Below are positions 11,910-25,484 of a stretch of 64,000 bases of DNA, in pieces; position 1 is the stretch's first letter, and the number at the start of each line of letters is the position of its first letter. The notes under the pieces are model-generated. The model was not told the origin of the DNA and ran no database searches. It was given only the letters and a program-made list of their open reading frames with translations. The translations under genes and the position numbers were made by a program. Source of the DNA: Eublepharis macularius (taxonomy: Eukaryota; Chordata; Lepidosauria; Squamata; Eublepharidae). The DNA is taken from contig NC_072791.1 in assembly GCF_028583425.1 (NCBI RefSeq), forward strand, positions 13,845,868 to 13,909,867, read 5' to 3'.

Positions 11910-12206
11910 TTAGTGTTGCCAGCCTCTAGGTAGTGGCTGGAAATCTCCTAGAATTACAATTGGCCTCCAGGCCACAAAGTAGGGTTGCCAGCCTCCAGGT
12001 AGTGGCTGGAGATCTCCCGGAATTACAAGTGGTCTCCAGGCCACAGAGATCAGTTCACCTGGAGAAAATGGCTACGGGGGGGGGTTGGACTCCATGGAAT
12101 TAAGCCATGCTAAGGTCCTTTCCCTCCCCAAACTCCACTTTCTCCAGGTTTCTACCCCTCCCCCCTGATCTCCAGGAATTTCCCAACTTGGAGCTGGCAA
12201 CCCTAT
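11910..12206. repeat. Two ggttgccag-family MITEs back to back
   Basis: A complete copy spans 11980-12206, from tagggttgccagcctcc to gagctggcaaccctat, with inverted termini. It interrupts or abuts a partial copy at 11910-11979 that begins agtgttgccagcctc. Another scrap lies at about 12286-12335. Confidence 0.75.
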
Positions 12207-13109
12207 GAAGTACTCAGGAGCACTGCTGAACAATATTTTGAAACTGAAGTTCCTTCTCGTTCTAAACTATTCCCTCCACAGATTCTTCCCCCAGATCTCC
12301 AGGCATTTCCCAAGTAGAAGTTGGCAACGCTAAGACTGGGGAGGCTGAGGATGGTGGAGTGGCAAATGTCCTGCTCTAGAATATAAAAGCTAAGGAAGGT
12401 AAGGGGCAGGAGCAGGTTTGCTATTACAGCCTCCGGGAGAAAATTTCCATTGGATTCGGCAGCCCGTCGTACAACTTCTCCTGAGCACCTCTACCTCCAG
12501 TCATTGTCCAGGCAGCCAGGAGGACCGATAAGGCTGGCTAGGCGAGAATCTGCCCGTGGTATAGTGGTGCAGAAAAGAGATAAAAGGAGGAGGAGGGCAT
12601 ATCTCCATAACAAAGGGATTAGAGATTTGCAGTTTTAAAAATGGAAACTGGGAATATGGAGAACCTGCGAGAAACACTGTTGTAATGTTATAATGATCTA
12701 GTCAATAGCTTCGTGTGTGTGTGCGTGTGTGTGTGAAGGAGGCACAGTGTGTGAGTATCGGGGTGGTGGTGCTGGAGGACTGCTGGAGGACTGTCATGGA
12801 AACTACAGAGAAACCTTTCCTTAGAGATACCCAGATAGGGTTATTGTTGTCTGGTCTTTGATGGGCTGTTTTTAGAAAGTGTCCAGAAATGATAATTGAT
12901 CCAGATTATGGCTCTCTGGCTGTTAGCAGGGGCAGGATGTTATCTTTACCCTACAACATTTTAATGGGCTGCTGGCCTAACTCAAGGTCCAATTCAAAGT
13001 GGTGGATTTTATCTTTAAATTATTGAACGACTGCCTGATTCCCTTCTGTGCCCACCAGCAGATCAATCTCTTTCGAAGAGGGCAGAGGGCAACCAAGGTG
13101 ACCAAGGAG

Positions 13110-13570
13110 TGTAGTATCTACCTATGAGGAAAGGCTGAGGAATTTGGGACTTTTGAGTCTACTAAAATGACTCAAAAAGAGCCCCGCTGTGCAGAGTGGT
13201 AAGCTGCTGTACTGCAATCCAAGCTTGGCTCAGGACCTGAGTTCGATCCTGGCGGAAGCCGGGTTCAAGTAGCTGGCTCAAGGTTGACTCAGCCTTCCAT
13301 CCTTCTGAGGTCGGTAAAATGAGTACCCAGTTTCCTGGGGTAAAGTATAGATGACTGGGGAAGGCAATGGCAAACCACCCCGTAAAAAGTGTGCCAAGAA
13401 AACGTCGTGATGCGACGTCCCCCCATGGGTCAGTAATGACTCGGTGCTTGCACACCGATGGCTAAGGGGGGCATGATAGAGTTGTATAAAATGCACACTG
13501 TGGAGAGGGTGGACAGAGAGACAAAAGGAAACGCTTCTTTACATGAGTGATTATGTGGAATTTGCTGCCA
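13110..13570 (+). mobile_element. CR1/L2-class LINE remnant interrupted by a SINE
   Basis: The flanks aggaaaggctgaggaatttgg (13120) and catgatagagttgtataaaa (13470) are neighbouring parts of a LINE 3' coding region that the SINE at 13173-13478 pushed apart. Confidence 0.55.
13173..13478 (+). repeat. tRNA-headed SINE, second family
   Basis: Box A region ctgtgcagagtggtaagctg and box B region gagttcgatcctggcgg are followed by the body segment aaggttgactcagccttcca and the tail ccatgggtcagtaatgact. The family recurs at 42243-42541 in reverse. It is not a functional tRNA gene, as the cloverleaf is degenerate and a long body follows. Confidence 0.85.
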
Positions 13571-14400
13571 GAGGATGTAATGAGAACAAACAGAGAATTA
13601 GGCTGTCCCTGTAATAAACTATGATGCAAGAAGGAGGGAGGTGAATCCCACAGGGAACAAAAGAATCAATTTCATGCGCGTGAAGAAACATCGCTGCCTT
13701 GTCCGGGTTGATAGATGCAGAGAAGTTAGCCGTGTTAGTCTGTGGTAGCAAAATCAAAAAGCATCTGACGAAGAGAACTTGATTCTCGAAAGCTTATGCT
13801 AAAATAAAATTGGTTAGTCTTAAAGGTGCTACTGGACTCTTATTGATTTTGTCCGGGTTGAGTGATTTAAGTGCTTAGGGGTGTTCCCCATGGGGGCTTT
13901 GAAATAGACTCCTGAAGAAGCAAGCGCGAAATCTGCTTGCAGCCGGCCACAGATTGAGGGTTATGCAGGAATGAGGTTTACTGCTGCTTTTACAACTCAC
14001 CCCACGAGCGTTTTGCAGGGGTGACGTTGACTGCGGTTTTTATAACTCACCTCATGGCAGGAAAGCTTTTCTACTTTATATTTATGAATGTATAAGAAAG
14101 AAGATCTGGAAAGAAAGTAAAAAACTGTTTCATCAAGGATTTACCCGGAAGTTATGGACTATTTGGAGAATGCTCATATATGAAATGTTGCCTTGTATGG
14201 ACTTGTATGGACATTTGTGAATGGATATTTATGAATTTGTTATATTGTGGGAATATTTATGAATTGTCAGCACTTTGCACTTTCAATTGCACTTATAAAT
14301 TGACTCATTGTATTATAAATGGCATGAAATTGATTCTTTTGTTCCCTGTGGGATTCACCTCCCTCCTCCTTGCATCAGAGGATGTAATGAGGCAGAGAGA
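13560..14400. repeat. Inverted-repeat-bounded unit with hammerhead-cored repeat
   Basis: The arm 13570-13675 (agaggatgtaatgag, then ggaggtgaatcccacaggga) recurs reverse-complemented at 14322-14393 (tccctgtgggattcacctcc, with agaggatgtaatgag downstream). Between them lies a copy of the ctgacgaagagaac repeat at 13758-13850. No ORF of note, though AT-rich frames of about 100 codons exist. Confidence 0.6.
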
Positions 14401-14522
14401 GCATTGCTTCAACCTTGTTTCTTTCTCTGCGTATTTTCAGATCTCTGCAATCCAAATGCTACTGTATTGTTTAATGAACGTCCCAGTTGTTCATCGTATT
14501 GACATACATGGTGTAGTCCATG

Positions 14523-14580
14523 TTGAGTCTCAGTGAGAAAGGCGGACTATAAATGAATAAAATAAAAATATAATAAGTAA
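14523..14580 (+). repeat. L2-type 3' tail
   Basis: The tail has the wording gagtctcagtgagaaaggcg, then gactataaatgaataaaat. The same tail lies at 5088-5155. Confidence 0.6.
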
Positions 14581-15268
14581 GTTCCATCAATAACCCTTTT
14601 AGTGCGCAACCAATCCTGAGTAAGGCATGTCTACAGCATCCCACTTAGTATCTTATTTCCCCACAATCTACACACCTTCTCAGTGTAAATGTTCCCCCCC
14701 CCAAAAGCTCCATGGTTTGCGGAAGTTTCTCCTCCGACCTCCCCCTCTTGCCCCCACACATCAGTGCAGGAACATGGAGAGGCAAGAGTGGCTCCATCTG
14801 TACCACAAACCCCCTTTCGCCACTCATTTCATGAGACAATCTGGGACTTCCACAACAAGAAAGGTTGGTTATTTTCACATTTACCCCCTTTGTAGACAGA
14901 ATAGTTTTCTTAGACTTCACATGCATAAGGTTTGACTCTAGTATTGTGTGTGCGTGTATGCATGCTCATGTTATTCCATCTACCCTCATTTTTCATTGCT
15001 CTGTAAATAAATCATTTTATTCATTCCGGTGCAATTCTTCTGTGTTTTATTTATTCCAGATAAATTCTGTTTGCTTGCAGTGCCTTTCTGTTTTTTGGTT
15101 TACTTTGGAGGAGTTCCTTGTTTTGGTTTGGTGTATTTAGTTGTGGGCACCTTCCTCCAAATCTGGGACAGTGGTATCAAGAGCCAGTGTTGCCTAGTGG
15201 CTAGAGTGTCAGGATCAGACCTGCCATAGAAGCTTTCTGGGTGACTTTGGGCCAGTCACACACACTCA
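14581..15268. other. No gene recognised
   Basis: Short overlapping frames at 14627-14935 and 14865-15229 on both strands show no known domain and no splice context. Confidence 0.5.
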
Positions 15269-15408
15269 GGGCCAAGCTACAAATGACGCCTGACACAGCT
15301 TGGCTCTCCATTACAGCTGCAAGACCAGGATGCCTACATTTCCCGTCAAAACTTGAGGGAAGCTGACAAGTGTCCAACCTGTGTCAGGCGTCACTTGTAG
15401 CTTGGCTC
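15269..15408. mobile_element. Short MITE, same family as 8365-8598
   Basis: The inverted termini are gggccaagctacaaatgacg and gagccaagctacaagtgacg (right end, reverse-complemented). They are flanked by tca at 15266-15268 and 15409-15411. The 140-bp length indicates an internal deletion derivative of the 234-bp form. Confidence 0.85.
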
Positions 15409-15654
15409 TCAGCTTCACTTCATAAGGAGAGGAAACTTATGGCAGCCACCTTGGCTTCCCACTGGGGAGAAAGGTGTGATGTACATGAAGTAGGATAAGT
15501 TAGTAAGTAAATGGGGCTGTAAAGATTCTGGTATAAGTTGACCCTAGTGGTTCCAGTCTGCACGCTACTCACTCAGAGAGACGTTTGTGGGGCTACAGTA
15601 CAGACACATATACTCATTTGGGTAACAAGATTGCTGGCTGACATTTGAAATAAA

Positions 15655-16160
15655 AAATTGATTTTCAGTAAGAAATGTTACCAATTTGCATAAAAGAAAA
15701 GACACTTCAAAAATGGCAAAGACAGATAAACCAATTTATTTGGGATGGCAAAAAACCAAGAATAAGATTTAAGGTACTGCAAGATGGAAAAAGAAGAGGA
15801 GGACTGTTGGTGCCAAACATAAAGTTATATTACAAAGTGGCCGTCTTGGCTTGGATTATAGACTGGATAAAAAATCCAAAAGACGTAATACGATTAGAAG
15901 TAGCTGATCTACTGGAAGGATTGCATAACTACCTCTAGGTGAAGAGCAGGGCAAGGTCAAAACAAGAAAGTCATGTGATAAGAACCGCTTGATTCAAATC
16001 TGAGATTCGGTAAGAACAAGGATAAGCCCACCGAGAATCTTTCTCTTAATTGTACATTAAAAAACGATTGGCAAGCATATCCTTGTGTATTTAAATCCTC
16101 TCTGGATATCATCTTACATTCACCTTTAACAAAATCCAATATATCTTGATGCTGACATTT
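15655..16160 (+). mobile_element. L1 ORF2 fragment (older L1)
   Basis: The frame 15675-15938 reads MLPICIKEKTLQKWQRQINQ and on to NIKLYYKVAVLAWIIDW, matching the region after the reverse transcriptase in L1 ORF2 and the copy at 27384-28904. Stops follow. Truncated at both ends. Confidence 0.85.
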
Positions 16161-16224
16161 CTCTTCTTAAAAAGTCTCCATGTGGTGAAATCCAAAGCGG
16201 TGTTTTAGGGCCCAACCTAAATTT

Positions 16225-17150
16225 ATACTTATTCCATACTCTCAAGACAATTCCATAATGCGGGACCTACCACAGAGGCTGAACGTGTACAGGAAGCTGT
16301 TGACTTTGCCCACGCGCAGTGGCACCTGCAGAAGGTCCTGTTCAGATGACTGAAGCTGCCGTGGTGGAACACAGGGAGAGAGGCAGTTCTATAGACATAC
16401 TGGACCAAGGCCATAGAGAGCTTTGTATGTGGTAGCCAATTCCTTGACCTGAGCCCAGTAACTGATAGTTAGCAATAGAGTGATTGCAGAATGGGAGTCA
16501 CATTTATTTATTTTATTTTTATTTATATTTAATTTATATTCCGCCCTCTCCACATCAGCAGGCTCAGGGAGGATCACAACCAAGTTTGAAAACATATTTC
16601 ATCATATATACAATTTAAAATCATAAAACATCCTAATACATAGATTAAAATACATGTAAACATATTCACACACACACATATATATATATGTATGTATGTA
16701 AGTAAACACAGCGGCACATAATCCAGACGACCCCCTAATTAGCCATCTCCAGAGTATTTTGCCAGAGATGTATAAGAGGTGGAGGTGTCAGGGAGGGTAT
16801 ATACTGTGCTCCCCTGGCTAGGGGGCACCACCTGGCATCAACCGTATGCCTGGTGGAACAGCTCCATCTTACAGGCCTGGCAAAATGCTAATACATCTCG
16901 CTGGGCCCTGGTCTCATTGGACAGAGCATTCCACCAGGCTGGGGCCAGGACTGAAAAAGCCCTGGCCCTGGTCAATGCCAGGCGGGCCTCCCTAGGGCCA
17001 GGAATCTTTAATAGATGCTTATCGCTAGAGCGAAGAGTCCTCTGGGGTTCATATGGGGAGAGGCAGTCCCGCAGATATGCTGGTCCCAGTCCGTATACGG
17101 CTTTATAGGTTATTATGCTCCTCCTAACTCTCAATAACAGCCAAGCTGCA
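16225..17150 (-). mobile_element. L2 LINE 3' parts, two ages
   Basis: The minus frame 16838-17134 reads SIITYKAVYGLGPAYLRDCLSP and onward, the C-terminal region of an L2 ORF2, ending toward a tail at 16500-16600 (ttatattccgccctctccac). The same wording in diverged form (TTYKALYGLGPVCL) at 16229-16490 shows an older L2 below it. L2-like text seems to resume past the LTR at 18017-18560. Confidence 0.75.
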
Positions 17151-17215
17151 ATGTTGTGCCCTAAATGAAGTCTCCAAGTTGACTTAGGGAAAACCTATGT
17201 GGAGTGCACTATAAT

Positions 17216-18011
17216 TGTCATGGTCAGGGCTGGAGTCCGGCTCGGGCGCCGGGCTGAGTGAGGGGGAGAGGGCGAGAGAGAGAGAGGACCCAAAGCACGC
17301 CGAGGTCGAGAGCCGGGAAGTCCGTCCGTGATGGGAGCAAGCAGAGGAAAGTCAGAGAGCCGGGCTGAGGTCTGCAAGCCGAGTCGTCAGTCCAATGCGC
17401 AGAGAAGTGAGGGGTGGTCGAGGACAAAGCCAAGGTCAGGGCTCAAGAGATCAGTCCGAACAAGGGCAGGGTACAAGGCTGAGGCGTAGCTTCCAGGAGC
17501 CGAGCTGCTGGGTGCTAGAAGTGGTGAATGACATTGCTCCCATGCTGGGCTCTGCCCAGCGTCTCCCTTATAAGCTCAGCGCGGCATAAGAGAACGAGGC
17601 CCAGGTGTCTCGCCTTCGCTTGATTGCCCCATCTCGTCCTCAGCGTTCAGCTCCGGCCGTCGCTGTGCTTGCAGGTGCGCACTCCTCCGTCGTTCCCACA
17701 CTATCTCTTTCGCCTGAGCCTTCCGCCTTGCCGCCGGCTCGCAAGACTTGGTTTTCTGAGGTGTCGGCTGCTCCTCTTGTGCGCGAGCCCCCTCCTCTTG
17801 CACTGAAGGACCGGGTTGTGCTGAGGGGTCAGGTTGCACTGAGGGGTTGGGTTGCACTCAGTGGCCGAGTTGCACTGAGGGGCCAGGTTGCTGGTTGCTG
17901 GATGGCTCTTCAGGGGCCGTGGGCGGGTCTCGCGCAGGTTCTTCCAGCTCCTCGGAGGAGGAGGAAGGGTCATCAGAGGGTAATGAGTCCAGCCGATGTG
18001 GGTCTCCGACA
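17216..18011 (+). mobile_element. Solo LTR (fossil)
   Basis: The unit is 796 bp, starts tgtcatgg and ends ccgaca (TG...CA), and is flanked by the 5-bp direct repeat ataat at 17211-17215 and 18012-18016. No internal retroviral or gypsy coding region adjoins it, so it looks like a solo LTR left by recombination. The same family is at 37653-38332 in reverse. It lies inside older L2-derived DNA. Confidence 0.75.
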
Positions 18012-18604
18012 ATAATAGTCACGTCTTGATGTTACCCTGGCATGGATCCAGGTGGCCAGGTCAGCCGTTTCAAGGTAGGGGGCCATCTTCCAGGCTAGAC
18101 AGTTTGTGGAAAGCATTTTTGGCAGCTGCCTTAACTTGCTTTTCTAGCAGTAGTGCTTGATCCTTATCTTAGTCTGCAAATATCAGACAAACTCCATTTA
18201 AAAAGAGGGGAGTACAATTTCCTTCAAAGTTTCTGCTTTCCTTATGAACTTCACTTCCATCTTATCTGGGTTCACTTTCAATTTGTTTGCTTTTAGCCAT
18301 TTGAGCACAGCTGTCAGGCAGCAAACCAAATATCCACAGTGATTTGGATAGCAAGATACGGAGCTGGATGTCAACTGCATATTGATGGCATCCAGTTCCA
18401 TAGCTATGAATGAGTTCTCCAAAAGCCTTAACATAAAGGTTGCATAAGATGGGGGATAAGATTGTGCCCTGGGAAACTCCACAAAATTATACCTACTCTG
18501 AAGATAGCTGGTCTCCAACAGCAACTCCTTGAGTTCATTCCATGAGAAACTATTTGAAGCAGTTCAAGGTACATTCCTTGATACAAACATCTGTCTTAAC
18601 CAGG

Positions 18605-18836
18605 GCGTTTTTTTCTGGGAAAAGAGGTGGTGGAACTCAGTGGGTTGCCCTAGGAGAAAATGGTCACATGGCTGGTGGCCCCGCCCCCTGAACTCCAGAC
18701 AGAGGGGAGTTTAGATTGCCCTCTGTGCAATCTAAACCCCCTTCTGTCTGAGATCAGGGGGCGGGGCCACCAGCCATGTGACCATTTTCAAGAGGTTCCG
18801 GAACTCCATTCCACAGTGTTCCAGCTGAAAAAAGAT
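18605..18836. mobile_element. Foldback element (MITE-like)
   Basis: The arms aaaatggtcacatggctggt (18657) and accagccatgtgaccatttt (18769) are reverse complements. The inner arms gccccgccccctgaactcc / gatcagggggcggggcc also pair. The outer ends are gcgtttttttctggg and ccagctgaaaaaaga. No coding capacity. Confidence 0.8.
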
Positions 18837-18839
18837 GGT

Positions 18840-19440
18840 ATGGCCACTGCAACAAAGAAGCATGGCATTTGTCTATATTCAGGCGAGATCATCAACCAGA
18901 GACAACCTCCACCTCACAGCCTGGCCTGTATTAACCCTAATGTCTGTGACACCCCTCCTCAACATGTGTTAATGGCATAGGTAAAAACACTCCGATTTTA
19001 TAATAAGCTGTATACCAATTATTTTAGCTGGGAATAGAACAAAGCAAATCCAAAGGTGTAAAAGATAGGCTGAATTTAGCATAAAAATGCTAGATGCTAA
19101 GTGATAATTCCAAAGATTTATCCTACTGCTCAGCTGTGAAGATTTCATGGCAAAAATGGGCTTGGGGCTGAAGCTGCTGCTGCAGTGGCAGCATTTATTT
19201 TTTAGTAATTTATTAAAACATATCCCATGTTTGTACATGATTCAAGGTGGTTTACAAAACAATTTTAAAAATTCCAAATTAAAAAGATATAAAATCTCTC
19301 CCTCCCCCAGCCCTTGAAAACTTCCGGACTTTCACTGTACCTCATAAACCCTGCGAAAAGCCCTTTATGTATTTTCTCTCTTTGTGAATTCTTTGATATG
19401 TGACAAGATGATATTTTAAAAGTAACCTTTTTCCAGGCTC
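18840..19440. other. 3' flank of gene B, no gene recognised
   Basis: The part 19340-19440 (tctctctttgtgaattctttgatatgtgac) is shared with 43530-43600 downstream of gene D, so it belongs to the duplicated locus. An old LINE tail on the minus strand lies near 19195-19275. Confidence 0.5.
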
Positions 19441-21633
<2,193 letters not shown>

Positions 21634-21739
21634 TTAAAACAAATCAAAATCAAGGAAAAATTGTCATTAAAAGCACCTGATAACAACAGAACAAAAACAC
21701 TTGAAGAGGATGACATCCTACCATGTATTGTTTTGAGTA

Positions 21740-22900
21740 TTGAGTATTCATTCATTCATTTATTTGATTTATATTCTTCCCTCCCCACACTAGCAGGCTC
21801 ATGTCGGGTAAACATAGAAAAATAAAGCTGGAAGGGATCCAAAGCATTATTTAGTGCAACCTCATGCACAATACAGGACATTTACAGCTACCCCTCTACT
21901 CTCTTGGTGACCGTTGCCCTACATCCAGAGGAAGGCAATAAACCCTCCAGGGTCCATGGCCAATCTGGCTTGGAGGGAAATTCATTCCTGATCCCAAAGT
22001 GGCTATCAGCATTGCTCTGGAAACATAAGAAAGGGCCTTAGGAGCAGAGCACTGGCTCATTTCTTCCTGCTGTCCATCTCACACTCTACCTAAGTTCATA
22101 CTGAATCATAAAATCAGCACTGATGACAGATGGACATCTAGCCTCTACTGAAAATCTTCCAAAGAAGGAGAGCCCACCACATCCCGAGGAAGCCTGTTCC
22201 ACTGAGTAACTGATATAACTATCAGGAATGTCTTCCTAATGTCTAGCCAACAACCCTTTTCTTTTAATTTAACCTGTTGTTTCTAGTCTGACCCTCTGGG
22301 GCAACAGAAAATAACTGCTTCTTCTATGTGACAGTTATCGTATCACCTCTCAGTCGCCTCCTCTCCAGGCTAAGCATACCCATTCCTTCAAACCGTCCAC
22401 ATAGGACTTGGTCTCCAAACCCTTCACCATCTTTGCTGCCCCACTTTGGACATGTTCCAGTTTGTCAACATCCTTCTCAAACTGTGGTGCCAAAAACTTA
22501 AGTGAGGTCTCAGTGGAGCAAAGTGATACCATCACTTCACAAGATCTGGACACTTTATTTCTGTTCATGCAGCCCCAAATCGAATTTGACTCATCGCCAG
22601 TGTGTGATCTACTAAGACCCCAAGGTCCCATTTGCCTGCACTACTGCCAAGATAAGTTTCACTAATCCTACAATTATGTATTTGATTTTTCTAACCTAAA
22701 TGAAGAAATTTATATTTGTGTGTGATAAAATTCCTTTTGTTAATTTTAGCTCAGTTATCCAGCCTTTAATGTTTTCCTGAATCTTTATTCCATCTTCTAC
22801 TGTATTTGCTTCCTGTCCCGATTTAGTTTGAGAAAGCTTTCCTATCTATACTTGGCTGTTTCCTCTTCAATAATATCTCTGTTCTCCAATGAATAAAAGT
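21740..22900 (-). mobile_element. L2-type tail and CR1 LINE fragment in intron
   Basis: An L2-type tail lies at 21740-21800. A minus-strand CR1 copy follows at about 21815-22900: ggaagggatccaaagcatt near its 3' end, then tatcaggaatgtcttcctaa, then coding remains at 22350-22631 (FEKDVDKLEHVQSGAAKMVK). It lies in the intron between the KRAB and finger exons. Confidence 0.75.
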
Positions 22901-22904
22901 TAGC

Positions 22905-24040
22905 CAAAAAGGTCCTATCTGGATACACCAGAAAAAGGTCTGCACTACACGAGGAGGTTCAAACCTGCTGATCTCTCTCTTTCTTCTGGGTCCTGGAAAA
23001 ATAGATTTCCATTTCCTTGCATTGAGGAAATACTGTCAGGTTTGGGAACCAGAAGTCCTAATTTTGGGGAAAGAAAAAAAAATACTGCATGATAGGGGAG
23101 GAGGCTAGTGCTTGGATCCAGAAGAATCTGTCTGCTGATCCCGCGGGTGGTCCAGAGCAGAGGAGGGAGCAAGGCAGCACAGGGAAGGGAAGCCCTACCC
23201 AGGCCACAGCCACCCTGGTACAGGATCTCAGCCCCCTCCAAGGACATGCAGGATCCAGTACTCTAGTCTGACACCATCAAAGGCAGCCCTGAGGAAGGTC
23301 CTCTCCCTTTAAAGAGACCCCGTACTCCTTGTAGGGAGAGGGAATGTTGTTGATGGATCCCCAGAACCTTGAACTCCTACTAAAGATCAGAACATTCTTT
23401 TGAACACTTATTAATCTGATTTTCTGTTTGGAACCTTGTTTATCCAGCCCTTCCTTGAGGGGGCTCAGAACAGCATTTCCTCCAGCCCACCGCCTTTCGG
23501 AAAGGACCTTGACACACAAGAACTCAGCAGGCAAAATTCCTTGTGACAGAGACCAAAACTTCTCCTGCTCAAATCCAGGTTTTCTTGGTTTGTTCTTCAA
23601 GGCTCTGACACACCCTTTCCTGCCTGGGTTGACCATGCTGAAGCCTGCACTAGTTTCAGTAGAAGGAACACAGTGGAATGACCCCAATTCATCCCTCCCC
23701 ACCCCCCCCTGCACATTCATAGCTAAAGATCAGAAAATTCTTTTTTAACACTTATTAATCTGATTTTCTGTACGGAACTTTGTTTATCCGGCCCTTCCTT
23801 GAGGGGGCTCAGAACAGCATCTCCTCCAGCCCACCGCCTTTCGGAAAGGACCTTGACACATAAGAATTCAGCAGGTAAAATTCTTTGTGACAGAGACAGA
23901 AACCTGCTCAAATCCAGGGGACACACCCTTTCCTGCCTGGGTTGACCATGACGAAGCCTACTCTGGTGTCAGTAGAATGAACACAGTGGAATGACCCCAA
24001 TTCATTCCTCCCCCTCCTCCATTCATATCCTCCTCATACT
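22905..24040. repeat. Intronic stretch with ~337-bp tandem duplication
   Basis: The block 23385-23700 (gatcagaacattcttttgaa, cctccagcccaccgcctttc, tcctgcctgggttgaccatg) recurs at 23728-24035 with about 90% agreement by eye. Minus-strand frames 23277-23720 and 23723-23926 share LSQGILPAEFLCVKVLSERR-like text because of the duplication. I do not recognise a protein and do not call a gene. Confidence 0.7.
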
Positions 24041-24084
24041 CAACAGGAGACCAAAAGGTCCTTGGAGCACAGAAATGTCTTTTT

Positions 24085-24975
24085 GTACTTTGTAAAATGC
24101 GCAGCAAGGGCCCAATATAAATCCAAATCATATCCAAGTAATAATGTTTGTAATCTTCGACAAACCAGGCAATTTGCTCCCTGTCTCTCGACTCACGACT
24201 TAACTACAGTGGATCAAGCAATGGTCACCTCTGTGTTAGATTACTGTAATGTGCTCTACGCAGGGCTTCCCTTGAACCTGATCCGGTGGTTACAACTGGC
24301 TCAAAATGCGGTGGCGCGGGTTATCACTGGAGTGCCTTGCACTGCACATATAACACCGGTATTGCACCAGCTGCATTGGTTACCAGTAGAGTACCGGATC
24401 AGATTTAAGGTTTAGGTACTAACCTATAAAGCCCTATGCAGACTGGGACTGGCGTATCTATGGGACCGTCTCTCCCTGTATGAACCCCAGAGGACGTTTT
24501 GATCCAATGATAAACAGCTGCTACTGGTCCCTGGCCCCAGGGAGGCCCGTTTAGCATCGACGAGAGCTAGGGCCTTTTCGGTCCTGGCTCCAACCTGATG
24601 GGACGCTCTGTCTAAAGAGATCAGGGCCCAGCCGGATCTGCTATCATTCCACTGGGCCTGTAAGACATAGCTGTTCTGTTCTGACCTAGAGATAGCTGTG
24701 CTCCTACAAAGAGTATCTATCACTTAGCCTTGGCCATATATTTCTGGAGGTGGTTGGGGGTGATTGCTGCTGAAATCTGCTGCCATATATGTTTTCAAAA
24801 ACTTGCTGCTGTATTATTTGTCGTGTGAGTTCCTTTTAAAATATTTAAGATGTTTTATTGTTTTTAAAGATATTTGTATTTTATATTGTTGTATTAATTG
24901 GAATCTTCTTTGAACCTGCTGGTGCGGGGAGGGTGGAATACAAATCGAATAAAATAAAATAAATAATAATAATAA
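24085..24975 (+). mobile_element. L2 LINE 3' part
   Basis: The plus frame 24220-24415 reads SVLDYCNVLYAGLPLNLIRW and HQLHWLPVEYRIRFKV, the typical C-terminal region of L2 ORF2. Decayed coding text follows (TYKALCRLGLAYLWDRLSLY), then the tail ggtggaatacaaatcgaata and an (aat)n run. Inserted in the KRAB-finger intron, 5'-truncated. Confidence 0.9.
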
Positions 24976-25255
24976 TAATTTAAAATGCTGGCTTCCTTGG
25001 CAGCTCTGGAAGGCCCATGAGGAGGCCTTGTTGACATCCCATGAAGTGTTCCTCTGTTTGCAAACTGGTATTTTAGCTGATACATGAATACTTTGGGAGT
25101 CGTCTAGATATGCAGAAGTCCCTCCTTTGCCTGCGTGTGGAACTGCCCCACTCACTGACTGAGAGTTTCCATCAGAAGGGCCCTACAAGAGTCCTTCTTA
25201 GAAGGAGCTATTTCTGCCTTCAGCAGCTGTGAAGGAAGGGAAACAAGACCCTTAC

Positions 25256-25382
25256 CCAGAGAGGCCACATTCCGAAAATTCTCCTCCATGACTTCCTTGT
25301 GAAGGCTCCTTTTTTCCGGATCCAGTAGAGCCCACTCCTCCTCAGTGAAATGAACAGACACCTCCTCGAAGGTCACCAGATC
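25256..25382 (-). CDS. SCAN-KRAB zinc-finger protein, KRAB-A exon
   Basis: A 127-nt exon, the classical KRAB-A exon size. The acceptor is ttcttttttctgtttttag and the donor is CTCTGG|GTAAGG. It encodes [20 protein letters not shown] and then [22 protein letters not shown], a well-preserved KRAB-A box with the V-x-F and E-E-W-x-x-L motifs that in the family contact TRIM28/KAP1. It ends with one base of a codon, which joins the finger exon in frame (G|GA TTT ACC). No KRAB-B exon is evident between the two. It lies between the L2 copy at 24085-24975 and a CR1 insertion at 25485. Confidence 0.93.
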
Positions 25383-25399
25383 CTAAAAACAGAAAAAAG

Positions 25400-25484
25400 A
25401 AACCTCTCTATCCTCTCATAGATCCAGAGGAGTTAGTCTGTAGTAGCAAAATAGTAAAGAGTCCAGTAGCACCTTTAAGACCTT
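25400..25484 (-). repeat. Hammerhead-cored repeat, left part, split by CR1
   Basis: It contains gagtccagtagcacctttaag. The continuation (taaccaactttattgtagca) is found after the CR1 copy, at 27228. Confidence 0.7.

Larger units (their letters stand above)
7100..12640. repeat. Segmental duplication unit A
   Basis: It is collinear with unit B (31640-37270). The shared order is SCAN exon, then the agcaagcagaaaagttccac block (8018 versus 32535), the gagagtcccagagatgctgg block (8600 versus 33580), the gatttgaa block (9185 versus 33970) and the upstream blocks near 9600-10000. Later insertions distinguish the two: a MITE at 8365-8598 occurs only in A, and a SINE at 33305-33550 and a CR1 at 35835-36290 only in B. 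Its right part also matches unit C. Confidence 0.8.

Noticed and set aside
23277-23720. 147-codon minus-strand ORF in the KRAB-finger intron
   Set aside because: No domain; it shares text with the neighbouring ORF only because of a tandem duplication; no splice phase fits the gene model.
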